Source: Oscheius tipulae
Taxonomy: Eukaryota; Nematoda; Chromadorea; Rhabditida; Rhabditidae
Direction: 5' to 3'
Assembly (NCBI GenBank): GCA_037178975.1
Contig: JASJZH010000001.1
Location: 124,001 to 188,000, forward strand
DNA length: 64,000 nt
A model generated the notes under the pieces. It did not search any database, was not told where the DNA came from, and was given only the letters and a program-made list of their open reading frames with translations. The translations under genes and the position numbers were made by a program. This document shows positions 16,763 to 27,700 of this stretch, piece after piece; the stretch's first letter is position 1, and each line of letters opens with the position of its first letter.

Positions 16763-18704
16763 ATGTCCCGTCATCGAACTAACCCTTTCGACTCGGAAAA
16801 TGACGACGTTGAATCGATTCTCGAAGATTTGGAGAAGATGAACTCCAACGAAATGACCGAACTGGAACATTGTAAACTTTCTATCTGTGTATCCGTATTT
16901 CACCATAATTTTTAGGTCTAGAAGAACGAATGAGGCAGGAAAGACTGCGCCGATTCGGCTGTGCTGACTCGGACGACGAAGAAGACGAGGATCCGCTCTT
17001 CAGCGACCTCGCATTGGATTACAGGCCCAAGCGACTGACTTTCGATGGTCGAAATACTGCAAACGTTGAGGAAATGTCAAGTTCTCCTATACGGCACAGG
17101 GCAAAACGTAGAATTTCGATCATTTTGCAATGAAAAAATGGATTCAGGAGCTTCTTATCAAGACATTCGCATCACATTTCCAGCCCTGGACCGTGAGGAG
17201 GAGAAGATACGAGCCTACGATCCGGAAAGTCATGATTTACTCAACAAGGCCACGAGATCCTTGTGCTCTCTGTACAGTCTATTGGACAAAATTGATGCCA
17301 TGGTCAGTTTTCGTATTTGTAGGCCGCCCCCTTCGGACTTCTTTTTAGGTCAACCGCTTACTTTTTTTTGGTTTTTTACACGCTGAATCTGAAAAAGGTG
17401 ATAAAAAACTGAAAAAATGAGTGAATCACTACAGGAAGTTCGACTTTGGAAGATTTCGAAGAAAACGAGTCAAAATTCGACCGAAATGAATTCCCGCCTC
17501 TTTTATAGAAGCGATATTTTGGCGGCAGTTTGTGTTTATTCCCTATTTTCTCTTTGCTTGCATTTTCACGCCTAGACGAGCATCTGTAGGCTCATTTCCG
17601 GCTCTCACACACTGCCTTAATATGACTGCATTGCTGAAAACCTTCAAAAAACTCGTGTTGTCGGTGTTTCCGAACCAAAAAGTGAAAAAGTATTAGTTTT
17701 CACATAAAAATAAACGTTTGAGGAAGAAGAACTGCTTCCAGCCAAACGCGGGGTGTCTCGTCAGACGGAAGAGCCACTTCCTGAGCAGCACAACGAGAAT
17801 TTGGAGCCCGTAGAACAGCTGAAAGCTCCGGAGCCGCCAGTCGAGGAGGAGCGACCTTCTTCGAGAAATGATAGACGTGAGTTTTTGATCCTATTTTGTA
17901 AAATGTAGAACTAATTCAGGACTGAGGATGGTTCTAGCTCCAAAACCTGGTCAGACGCTCTACAGACACGACCCGGTCACCACACATCAGATGTACATGT
18001 GAGTTTCTTGACAAACTTTATTGATACTTTATCAGAAAAACTTAGAAACCACGTCGCAAAATGTTTAACTTGAAAAAATGACTCGGTCCACGTGGTATGT
18101 TTGAAGAGAAGATTGAAGATTTTAGCCCGCGAATACCCCTACGTAGGTGTCTCAAACCTTACAGGACTGCTGTCACGGCAAAGGGAAATTCATCAAAAGA
18201 GCTCTGCTGGTTCTATATTACACAAAGTTGCAGTCTGAAATCCAATCGGGCTACTGCGATTTTCGGCTTTCCCATGGTTGGTCCAGACCATCCCTGGTTG
18301 GGCCGGTTTATGACTCTGTCGATTAGTTTTCCACATAAAAATTCTTCCTTTACAGTCCCTACTTGGACGGAGAGCGAGAATCCGACGATTAGTCCGATGC
18401 GAACCCACATTTCTAAAATCACACTCAATGTGTAAACTCTTTCCATATTTTTTAAAGATTTGAATCTCTTTCGACCGAGTAGAATTTGATGAATCTTAGT
18501 AATGGGCTACAATTTGCTCCTTTACCTCGATTTACCAGGGAGGAATGGAAACATCGACCGACTCCGGAAGAGCAGAAGCGACTGTCATTGCGCTGGAAGA
18601 TTCGGGACTACATGATGAGCCGCAAGTTCGTGCCCAAGAAGCAGCCATCTGGGAAGCCGCTCCAGCATGAGAAGGACTGGTCCCCGCGACCCTATCTCTA
18701 CTAG
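16763..18704 (+). CDS. HYLS1: HYLS1 centriolar protein
   Basis: Exons 16763-16871, 16916-17107, 17184-17302, 17723-17876, 17920-17998 and 18539-18704; 272 residues. HYLS1 is incorporated into centrioles and is needed for them to act as basal bodies of cilia. The conserved C-terminal HYLS box is visible: RHDPVTTHQMY, then LRWKIRDYMMSRKFVP. The N-terminus is acidic and low in complexity (DSDDEEDEDP). The acceptor of exon 4 (gtttgag at 17722) is poor, so that border may be wrong, although the frame fits. ATG follows an acceptor directly (tttacag|ATG). Only 95 nt separate it from the next gene. The rest of the protein is poorly conserved in the family, so identification rests on the HYLS box. Confidence 0.78.
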
Positions 18705-18799
18705 AGATGATCTCATTATGTATGTAAATTTTTCATAATTTTTGCCTGTTTTGGTTGCAAACAGTTGCTACAATAGCATATTTTCCATCTTTTGCATAT
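18705..18799 (+). promoter_or_regulatory. Intercistronic region HYLS1-helicase with trans-splice acceptor
   Basis: From the HYLS1 stop, a T-rich stretch leads to an acceptor (ggttgcaaacag, AG at 18763-18764) only 60 nt downstream; the helicase ATG follows at 18800. No promoter-sized gap exists. Typical spacing of a nematode operon. Confidence 0.65.
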
Positions 18800-21700
18800 A
18801 TGCTACGATTTTTTTACACCACATGCGGCTCGATGTTACACCCCCTGAGTCCAACACTGAGCGGACCGCTTCGCCGTCTTTCGCGCTCCGTTGAGCTCTT
18901 TTCCCTGGCGAGAAAGTCCCTGACCACGAAGAAAAGGCCGCTGAAGAAGCCGACAATCCCGGCACAGTTCGAGAAACAGCTGAAGCTGTGGCCCCGGCTG
19001 CTCCAAAGCGAAATTGACGCTCAAAATGAGGAAATCAAGCAGCTGCTAGCGGCTACAAAAGGCGACTGGACGGAACTCGAGCAGCGAGGAATGGCGCTCA
19101 GTGATCTACATTTTGTGAAAGAGCGCTTCGATCTACTAGACGGTCGGATCGTCATTTTGAAGAGGCTCGGAGGCAGGTGTGCCGTAAGGCAGAAAAGCTT
19201 TAGAGAAGGTACGAAATGATTATTTTTCAATACGAAGGACTGGTTCTTAGAAACCTGTCATGCTTATTGAAAAAGTCTGACAGTCAAGGGAATCGAACCC
19301 GGGTCGTGTAGTTCGAGATAGCGACTCTTACCAATACACTTGTACACTTAAACTTCAAAGCCCTGTAACTTTGTCAAGAGACCGGAAACATCTTAATATT
19401 GTTGGATACTTATTACTCAGCTCCAAAAACTATAAAATCAATCTATTTACAGCTGTCTTGTCTATCTGCGTATGGCCTATTGTAAGGGTTACGACTTGAG
19501 TGACCTGGGATCAATCCCACTCGCGGTCTAATTTTTTTTAAGTACCATTTTGTAGAGAATTTTAAGCTGAGTAAGAAGATGCAGACATATTTAGGGGTTC
19601 CGGTCTCCAAACAGTCATAATGCTACAAAGACTCGGAGTGGGGTATTGGTAAGAGGCGCCACTCTCGAGACGCACGACCCAGTTACGATCCTCCTGGGTG
19701 ACAAGCTTTTTACACAAGCTGTTTTGAAAAGAAAGGAGTATAGGAAAAGTTTTTAAAGGTGAGACAAGAAGATTAGCCTTTAAAGAAGCGATATTTCCAC
19801 CACCGTTGCCACATTATCCCCCAATTTATCATGTTTCAGGAGCTCCCGTCGTCCTGGTTGACGCCAATAATCTCCACCGAATCGCCGAGTGCATCTTCAT
19901 AAAGTCTTCTGGCGAGAATATTACGGTAACTTTACCCCATATCCAACTAAAAATCGAACTTCCAGCTGAAGCTCCACGCTTCCCGAGGAGCCTGGAATGA
20001 TGAGGACAGTTACGCTCTTCTCCCGTCACAGGAATTCGGCTCTCTGCAATCGCTCCGCATGAATCTGGACGTGGACAAGGCTGCCGCCTCTCCCGGAGCT
20101 CATCTCCTCAGTCTGGCCTATCACGGCGCTGTGATGCCGTCGATTCATAATGGTTTGTGTTGCCTGGTTTTTTGAGCGAAAATAGCAATGGTTCAGACTG
20201 GAACAAGAGCCACATTTCGGAGGATTTGAACGAGTCGCAGAAGAAGGCAGTAGCAGCTGCACTGAACAAGAAGAGACCTTTCGTTTGTATTCAGGTAAAT
20301 TTCTGGCATTTTGCAGGGAGAGGAGAGCTAAAAATGGATATATCCCAGACTGGTTCTCAATCTCAAAAAGCCCAAAAGAGCAGTCGAATTGACTCATTTG
20401 CTGCCCAAAGTTGTGTCAAAGCACAAGCATTTCATTCGGTAGCTGCTCGCGTTTTAAAGGGGCACCGACTTTTCGCATGAGTGCACGGCGGAACGCGTTT
20501 TCAAACCGGGTCCCGCCACGAATTTCACTAAAAGTCCATATTTTGTATTTTTCGATGCTTTAAACTCATTTTTAAGATTTCTAAACGTGTTTAATCGACT
20601 CAACGCCAAAAACTACTGTAGAAACGTCTACTTGGACGTCAAAAACGGAGAGGAAATTGAGGAAACGCTGTTCTTCTCTCGTTTTTCTAATTTTCTTAAT
20701 TATTCTCGCCGTTTTTGACGTCAAAATAGACGTTTCTAAGGTAGTTTTTGGCGCTGAGTCGATTAAACATGCTTAAAAGACATAAAAATGTGCAAAGCAT
20801 CGAAAAATGCGAAAGATTGATTTTCAAGAAAGTTTGTGGCGAGACCCGATTTAAAAACGCGTTCCGTCGTGCGCCCATGCACCCGTAATGTCAGTGTTCC
20901 TTTAAACGAAATGTCTAGACAGGATCGGTCGCTGTTTGACGGTAAGAATCGAGATTTAACTCTACCAATCCCGCTGTCTAAAACTTTAGCGTTTTGAGCT
21001 AAATATTTAACCATTCCTCTACATAGTATTCATGAATAGGGATAGGTGCCTAGCATTCAATGCGAACGATTGGCTGCTATAATTTGAAAAGGTGTGAATA
21101 TCTCTTTCACAAAGGTCATCCAGCCGACAATTTTCGAAAAATGACTTTATTTTTCCTTTGGAGTTTTTGAATAATTTAGACCGGAATTGATCATCTGACA
21201 GAGTGAATCGTATGAATTTCTGTGCATCAAGCTTTCCGGAACTGCTAGCTTGTCATGGAAATCCCCTGAAAATCCGCCGCTTTTTGCAAATGGACTGACC
21301 GCATTTTCCCGAAAATCGGTCTAACTTCATAGTCTTCTGCATAGTGGTATAATTTTTCACTCTCTTGGCCGCACAGTCTCTAAAGCCAGTTGACTAAATT
21401 CTCCCACTTTCAGGGACCTCCCGGGACTGGAAAAACTCGCATAGTAGCCGAGATAGTCAAGCTGTTGGCCGAGAAGAACCAGAGGGTTCTCGTCTGTGCC
21501 CCGTCCAATGTGGCCGTTGACAACGCGATGAGCAAGGCTGCCCGTCTGATGGAGAAAGAAGCCGAAGAGAGAAATCTCGAGCTGATTCCGGAATCAGCCT
21601 TTACGACGACGATGCGCGAGGCCATCAGCGCGCATCCCCTTTATTCGGAGATGCGAACCCAAAGCGAGCTGATTACGGTAGCCGAGAATAGTGTCGCGAA

Positions 21701-24033
21701 GGCCAAAATGATGTCGAATTATCACAAAGTCAAAACGAGAATCTTGATGGACGTCTACAAAAGACGACGCGTGATCTGCTGCACCTTGACATCCAACGTA
21801 ATCCAGAAGCTGGCATCGGTTAACTGGGAGCCCGATGTCGTCATTATTGGTCAGTTTTCTGCCTATTTGAATACTCTTATTATCGAGGAACCAAACTGAA
21901 ACTGACACAAAAACTGTATGGACAGTTTGATACAACTGCGATGATACTGAGGTATAACGCTTGCTGCTTTTGTTGGCGTTTAAGTACTTGGTTGTATATA
22001 GCTCAATCGGTAAGAAATCCGACTACGATCCAAAACGACTCGAGTCCGAAACCTGCATGGGGGAAATATTTTTCTGTCTATGGTTTTTGTTTATTCGTGA
22101 CTCATTAAGAGACAAGATGTTACGGCATATAGGAGTAGTACGTGTTATGTTTGACAGAACAGGAAGGCGCCGTGTCGATTCAACTTAAAAGGTTTATTGA
22201 GAACCTTTTAAGTTGAAACAATTTACGACTCAGATTATGCCAACGAGAATTTTGTGTGCGGGATTTTGAATGTATGAAAAACTCTAATTGTGCAGTTTAC
22301 AAACTAGAATCGTTTTTTAGCTATATCCTTCCAAAGTTCTCTTTTACTCAATGGGTGGTGGAAAGAAAACTGGTCGAAAATCTCTGACTTTAGAACTTGT
22401 TTCCTCTTAGAAGTTTACCATATTCTCTGAAACAAATTTCTCCTGATCCCTACCGTACCATCTCGTATTTCATCCCTCTGTATCACCTACAAGCGAACCA
22501 GTTTTTCGGTTTAATTGCCCAAGTTTGAGGTACTTTAATGCTTCCGACCTTACTTAATTTGAGGTTGCTAGAAATTTTGCAACAGTCTCCCCCTATCTGG
22601 AAGACAAAATGTCATTTATTCCCTACAAAATCTCTCATATTCAGACGAAGCAGCCCAATGCATCGAGCCGCAAGCCTGGGCAGCCATCATCAAGGCCAAA
22701 AGGTGCATTCTGGTTGGAGATCCTGCCCAACTTCCTGCCATTGTTCTTTCTGAGGCGTCTCGCCGCGCCGGCTTCAATATTTCCCTGATGGAGAGACTCT
22801 GCGCCGAATTCCGAAGGAGCAACATCTCCTTCCTCCTCTCGACCCAGTACCGAATGAACAGGAAGATTATGCAGTGGTCTTCCGACACATTTTATGAGTC
22901 GAGGCTGACGGCGGCGGAAGAAGTCGTCGACATTAAATTGAGGTACATTTTTAAGAGCGTATACCCCCTAAAATGATTATTTAGTGACATCTGCTTCCTC
23001 TCCGAGGAGGACATGTTCAATCAGCCGATAATTTTCATCGATACCGGAGCGAAGGAGTTGTTTAGGGAGGAAAGGCATAATATGTCCTACAGGAACTTTC
23101 GTGAGTTTAGAAGCTTCTTTACCATGTCGATTGGAGATACGGGATCGAGAAATAGCACAACAGTATGTGAGTTATAGGTTACGGTAGATTCGCTTTCAGC
23201 GTCTACCGTAACCTACAAGTGTCCCAGACAGGCTATAGATAACAATATGAGCCGAATCGGTCTGACCGTTTTTCTCATACGCTTGCTCCAAGCTGAGTTT
23301 TTACTAATCCCAAAAATACCGTGTTCATGGTCATTTTCAGCCAAAGAAATTTCTTTATGAATTTGTGTAGAACTGACTCATACAGGTCTGAAAAAGGGGA
23401 CAAAGTTAAAGAGAAGGCCTTCCAGAACGCTCTAGAAACTTCCGAAACACTAATTTTTTTTTGGTAAATCCTCTATTTTCAGACGAAGCCTCAGTCGTCT
23501 CCACCTACACCACCTTCCTCCTCAACCATGGCATCTCCTCTCGCTCAATTGGCATCATTTCTCCCTATTTTTCTCAAGTAGACCATTCATATTGAACCCT
23601 AAAAGCCTATTTTTAGGTGCAAGCAATCAGATCCATGGTTGCCGAGGACATTTCGGTGAATTCAGTCGACGGCTTCCAAGGCCAAGAACGCGAGGTCATC
23701 ATTTTCTCCCTCGTCAGGAATAACCCACAAAGTTTGTCATCTTCTTTATATTTTTCCCGCCTTTTCAATATCCAGATGTGGTCGGATTTTTGCGGGAGTC
23801 GAGGAGAATGAATGTGGCAGTGACGCGGGCCCGAAGACAGTTCTGTCTGATCGGGAATAGGACGAGTATGATGCAGACAAAGACGCTTAAGTCGTTATTC
23901 AGGTACTGCAGCCATCTTCTTCCACTGAAAACCCTAAAAATTCAGATATATCGAGCAAAATGGGAGAGTCTACAGCCTCCAAGACGTGAACTTCAACGAT
24001 CGGATCCAATTCCCGAAGAAGACCAATGTTTGA
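18800..24033 (+). CDS. IGHMBP2-like SF1B helicase with putative mitochondrial presequence
   Basis: Exons 18800-19208, 19840-19925, 19966-20152, 20197-20294, 21414-21849, 22645-22942, 22985-23100, 23483-23577, 23617-23731, 23776-23902 and 23946-24033; 684 residues. All superfamily 1B motifs are present: Q-motif region LNESQKKAV, Walker A GPPGTGKT (about 261-268), motif Ia CAPSNVAVDN, motif II DEAAQ (about 406-410), motif III GDPAQLPA, QYRMN, VDGFQGQERE and VAVTRARR. It is closest to IGHMBP2/SMUBP2 within the UPF1 group. It ends about 40 residues after motif VI, so the R3H and AN1 zinc finger of human IGHMBP2 are missing. The N-terminus (MLRFFYTTCGSMLHPLSPT, then an Arg/Ser/Lys-rich stretch with no acidic residue for about 25 residues) looks like a mitochondrial presequence (inference). 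ATG 18800 is the first after the trans-splice acceptor. Confidence 0.85.
19283..19348 (-). repeat. Decayed tRNA-like element
   Basis: Minus strand: GTATTGGTAAGAG A-box region and GGGTTCGATTCCC B box. Same family as 19639-19705, 26132-26200 and 58994-59050. In helicase intron 1. Confidence 0.5.
19639..19705 (+). repeat. Decayed tRNA-like element
   Basis: Plus strand: GTATTGGTAAGAGGCGCCA followed by a degraded B box (AGTTACGATCCT). With 19283-19348 it forms an inverted pair in one intron. Confidence 0.5.
20453..20906. mobile_element. Foldback MITE-like element, copy 1
   Basis: About 454 bp, starting TTTAAAGG and ending CCTTTAAA. Two arms of about 200 bp (20453-20660 and 20700-20906) are imperfect inverted repeats, for example GTTTAATCGACTCA against TGAGTCGATTAAAC and ACGTCAAAAACGG against CCGTTTTTGACGT. 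The centre is only about 40 bp and AT-rich. No coding capacity. It sits in helicase intron 4. The same arms recur at 59640-60120. Confidence 0.85.
22179..22217. repeat. Perfect 16-bp hairpin
   Basis: TTCAACTTAAAAGGTT and its exact reverse complement flank a 7-nt loop. In helicase intron 5. Confidence 0.8.
23175..23215. repeat. 14-bp hairpin built on the TACGGTAG motif
   Basis: TAGGTTACGGTAGA and TCTACCGTAACCTA are exact inverted copies around a 13-nt loop, in the helicase intron after 23100. Confidence 0.8.
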
Positions 24034-24791
24034 GCTTTTTTCTTGTTATTTGTCCTAATTAAAGTTAATTAATAAATTTCTAGTCCGTGTTTTATGCTTT
24101 GAGCGTGCGAATAAGTAGCGCTCAATTGCATTTTTCGGGGGTTAAGACTACTTTTTCTGATCTCTTGCAAAGTTGTGGAGCGGGTTACGGGCTTCAACTC
24201 TCCGATGTTTTTTTTCTACGTAAGGCGGGCCTCAGGGGCATTACGGTAACAAAAAGAATTGCTTTGCAAAGGCCGTCAAATTTGATGGCAAAAAGGTAGG
24301 TGCCATTGTTCTCATAGATACAGTACTTCTCACGCTGTTTTCAATCCTATTCGCTAAATATTTAAGACGAATTCCAAGCTATTTACCTGCAGAAAAGGGT
24401 ATATAAACTACCCGTGTCCTTCGTACAAACCATCCTTAAAAAGGCAACAAGCCTCCTGGTAAAATAATTCATAAATGAGAAGAAACATAGAGGCTGACTG
24501 TTTTTCGTGGAAGAGAAATATAGCTGCTTGGGTGGCGGGTAATGGGGACAAAGTGAAGCATTTCAACAACAAAAAAATCACAGGACTCGATGAAGAGAGA
24601 GAAAAACACAATAAGGGTTCAAGGTAGAGAGATTCTACACGATTCTTATACAGAGAGGATACAATACTGCTCGCTATTTTAAAAAGTTAAAGGGGGTAGC
24701 ATTAACCGGTAAAATCGGATGGAGAGAAAGCGATATAAGTACGAAAAAGGGGTAATAAAGCCAGTTCAATCGACCGAAGACGGCTCCAGCA
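24034..24791. other. Convergent intergenic region
   Basis: Separates the 3' ends of the helicase (+) and the CIN85-like gene (-). It carries an AATAAA-type signal just after the helicase stop (attaataaa, about 24067-24075) and a TACGGTAA octamer. No gene seen. Confidence 0.5.
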
Positions 24792-27700
24792 TCACCTCGT
24801 CGTGCCTCCCTCGAGCAGCGCCAGACGAGCTTCGAGCTGCGCAAGCTGAAAACAATTTCTTCAGACGGGATGTGGTCTAAGGGCAGCGTTTTCTATCGAA
24901 TTGGGGGGCAAGGATAGGCAGTTTGCAGGCAAAAAATGGATGAGGAAAACGTACTCTGGTCAGAAGATCGTTGTATTCCTTCCGCGAGACGGGCGTCTGA
25001 TCGCTAGGATCTCCTGCTGCGGCGACAGGAGACAGCTTCAGGGGAGCTGAAATTGGAGGAAACTGTGAAGAGTATATGGCGCTTTTTAAGCTGTAACCTC
25101 ATCTTCTAATGTCATTTTTTGCTGATCAAAAAGTGACAATTCATCTTGTTGCATGTACGGTCAAGTACACCTGCTGAGAAGGCCCATAAGACGACATAAA
25201 ACGCTTCTCTTCAGTATACACAACTGTTTTATCTTTATCGTACCGCGCGTTTAAGGAGAGTCCTGTTAGGGTGCTTCATAATTTGCTGCCAGTAATAGGA
25301 CTACAGCTACCCTTCAAAATTTTTACTGGGGGTGAACGACTCCGAAAAAACTAAATGAGAGCTTGCGGAATTTATAGCTCAGATAGTCGAGGTAGACAGC
25401 TGGTTTAAAATCCGTCTAAAAAAGTTTTCGGCCAAAACCAATGTCGAATGGGGAGATGAAATAAAATGGTTGACTACAAAATATTCAGCTTTTCGAGACG
25501 CATCTTTTACATATTCAAAACGTTAATTTACTCATTCTTGCGCCAAATTATGCCACTTTCAAAGATTTGCGCATATAGCGCAATGGCAAAGTGCTCGCCT
25601 AGGGAAAAAAGCCCCATTTTTTGCTGTTTAATCAACTAGAAAACATTCTTACCTGTAGGCTGGAAGGTCCGAATCTTGATCGGCTCCTCCCTCACAGAAT
25701 GACTGCTGACCGGGAAGACTGTTGTCGTTGCTGTCGTCGTGGAGACGGACTTCGGATCTTCCTCCTTCGTCGGCTTCAAGGCAGCGGATCTGGACGACGG
25801 GCTCGAGATTTCCGGGCTTTTTTCCAGAACTGTTTTATCTTTATCGTACCCTAGCGGCTCAGCTGTGGTGGGGCTCTCCAGCAGGTATTCCATCGACTAA
25901 AAAACTCTATTAGTGCTTGTGCTTGTTTTTATGTGACCCCCTGTGATCAATAAGTGCCTAGACTAAAGTAACAGAGCCCGGGTTCGATACCCGCCCCGGA
26001 GAAAACACTTTATTCTGTTTTTGGAACTCCGGGACTCGGTTCTTTTTGACATATCTTTTTCAAGAAATATATTCAACCAACAGTAGATATTAGGGTCTTG
26101 GAAGGAAAGGGCCAGGGATTCGAGCCCGGCCGAGGGGTATAATGGTAAGATGTACCACTTCGAACCAGACGACCTGGGTTTGATCCCCGTCGGTGACAAA
26201 CTTTTTATATAAGCGATTTCGAGAAGAAATTGCCATTTAAAGGTGTTCCAAATGTAGGAAAGAGCATATTGGCAAGGAAGTCAATCCTATATGGGCTATA
26301 GGCAACCCGGGTAGTTGACATTTGATACCAAATATCAAATGTCAACTACAACTAAAAAAGCAAATAAAACTGACGTTCTTTTTCTGCATCACAGCCATGC
26401 TCGTGGGTCTCTTGCCCGGGCCGCGAGGTCGTCCTTTTGTGATGTGATCGAGCTGGGCAGGCTGCTCGGAGGTCTCGTGGCTGATCTGCAAAATCGATGT
26501 GTGTGTATGGGAACACTTAAAAAGGCTTAGGAGGTCGAGAGCGCGGTTTCAGTCACTTTGCGCCCTTTTCTCACCCTCTCCCGCCAGATCGCATTGTTAA
26601 AGGAAAGACGGCGACAAACCTCTGAAGTGCTGACGGGACGAGCGGACGTCTCGTGGTGGTCACCACTTCCACCAACCATCGCCGACTTGGACATGGCCGG
26701 AGCCGGATCTCCTGGCGCGAACATGGGTAGTCCCTGGGAAATGAAATCATTAGTAGAAAGCTTGCAAGCCAAAGGTATCGGGATTGATACAGACGAAAAT
26801 ATACACATTTTTTTGTTTTTAAATCGGTACAGGTTCAGAGTTTTATCACAATTTCTTTTAGACAGATTTGCAGACTCTAAGGGCTGTTTATTGTATAAAA
26901 TCTACAGCGATTGTCATTGTTTTGGTCGTATTTTCCAAAGAGTCAACTGGTCTTCCAGTTCTGCTTATTATCAACTTCTAGAGTCATCTTTTGGGTATCT
27001 TCAAATCTTCAAATTGCTATGCTGTGAATGTAGCCGCGGAAAAAAAGTTGATCAATCAGTTCCGTCCAAAGAAATGTTAACAAACGAATTAGTTTTCAGA
27101 TTTCGTTTGGTATTTCTGTTTTCTTAGTAGGCCAAGCAGATTTTGTACAAGGGAGTATTTTTTGATAACCTTTTTACGTATAATGTACGACGTCGGGGTA
27201 ACTCTTAGCGGTCTTTGCCCGGCTGGCTCAGTTGGTTAGCGCTCCAACTACAAAATAGAAAGGGTCAGGAGAGTTCCAATGCCGCTTGGTAACCTTTGTT
27301 TCTATAATTATGAAACCGCAACTTCATAATTAGTTGGATCAGAATTACTATTTATCGTTTGCGTGTTTTGTATAATATGTGCGCCTTCAAGTTACATAAA
27401 TATACAGTATCACTTACAACTGCCAGCTTGTTGCGGATATCCGAAAAATTCGAGGAGATCGCCTCGTTTCTGGAGGGCTTGGCTGATGCCGGAATCTGTG
27501 GTGGAACAGTCGTTGTAGTATTAGTAGTCGTCCCGGGCTCGATTCTGTTCAAGCTGCTATTACTTTCCGACAGCTTGGGTTTCGGTTTGGCCGGTACGGC
27601 CGGCGGTGCCGGTGCCTGAATTGGTGCCTTGACCCGCGTCTCCACTTTTGCAGCAACTTTTGGACTTCCCGACGTGCTTCCGGCCGGGACCTGCAATTTT

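Noticed and set aside
18755..18799. Upstream ATG at 18755 as helicase start
   Set aside because: It lies before the trans-splice acceptor at 18764, so it would be removed from the mature mRNA; ATG 18800 is used.
26558..27127. A 189-codon plus-strand open frame
   Set aside because: It overlaps a well-supported minus-strand CIN85 exon and its intron; no family resemblance.
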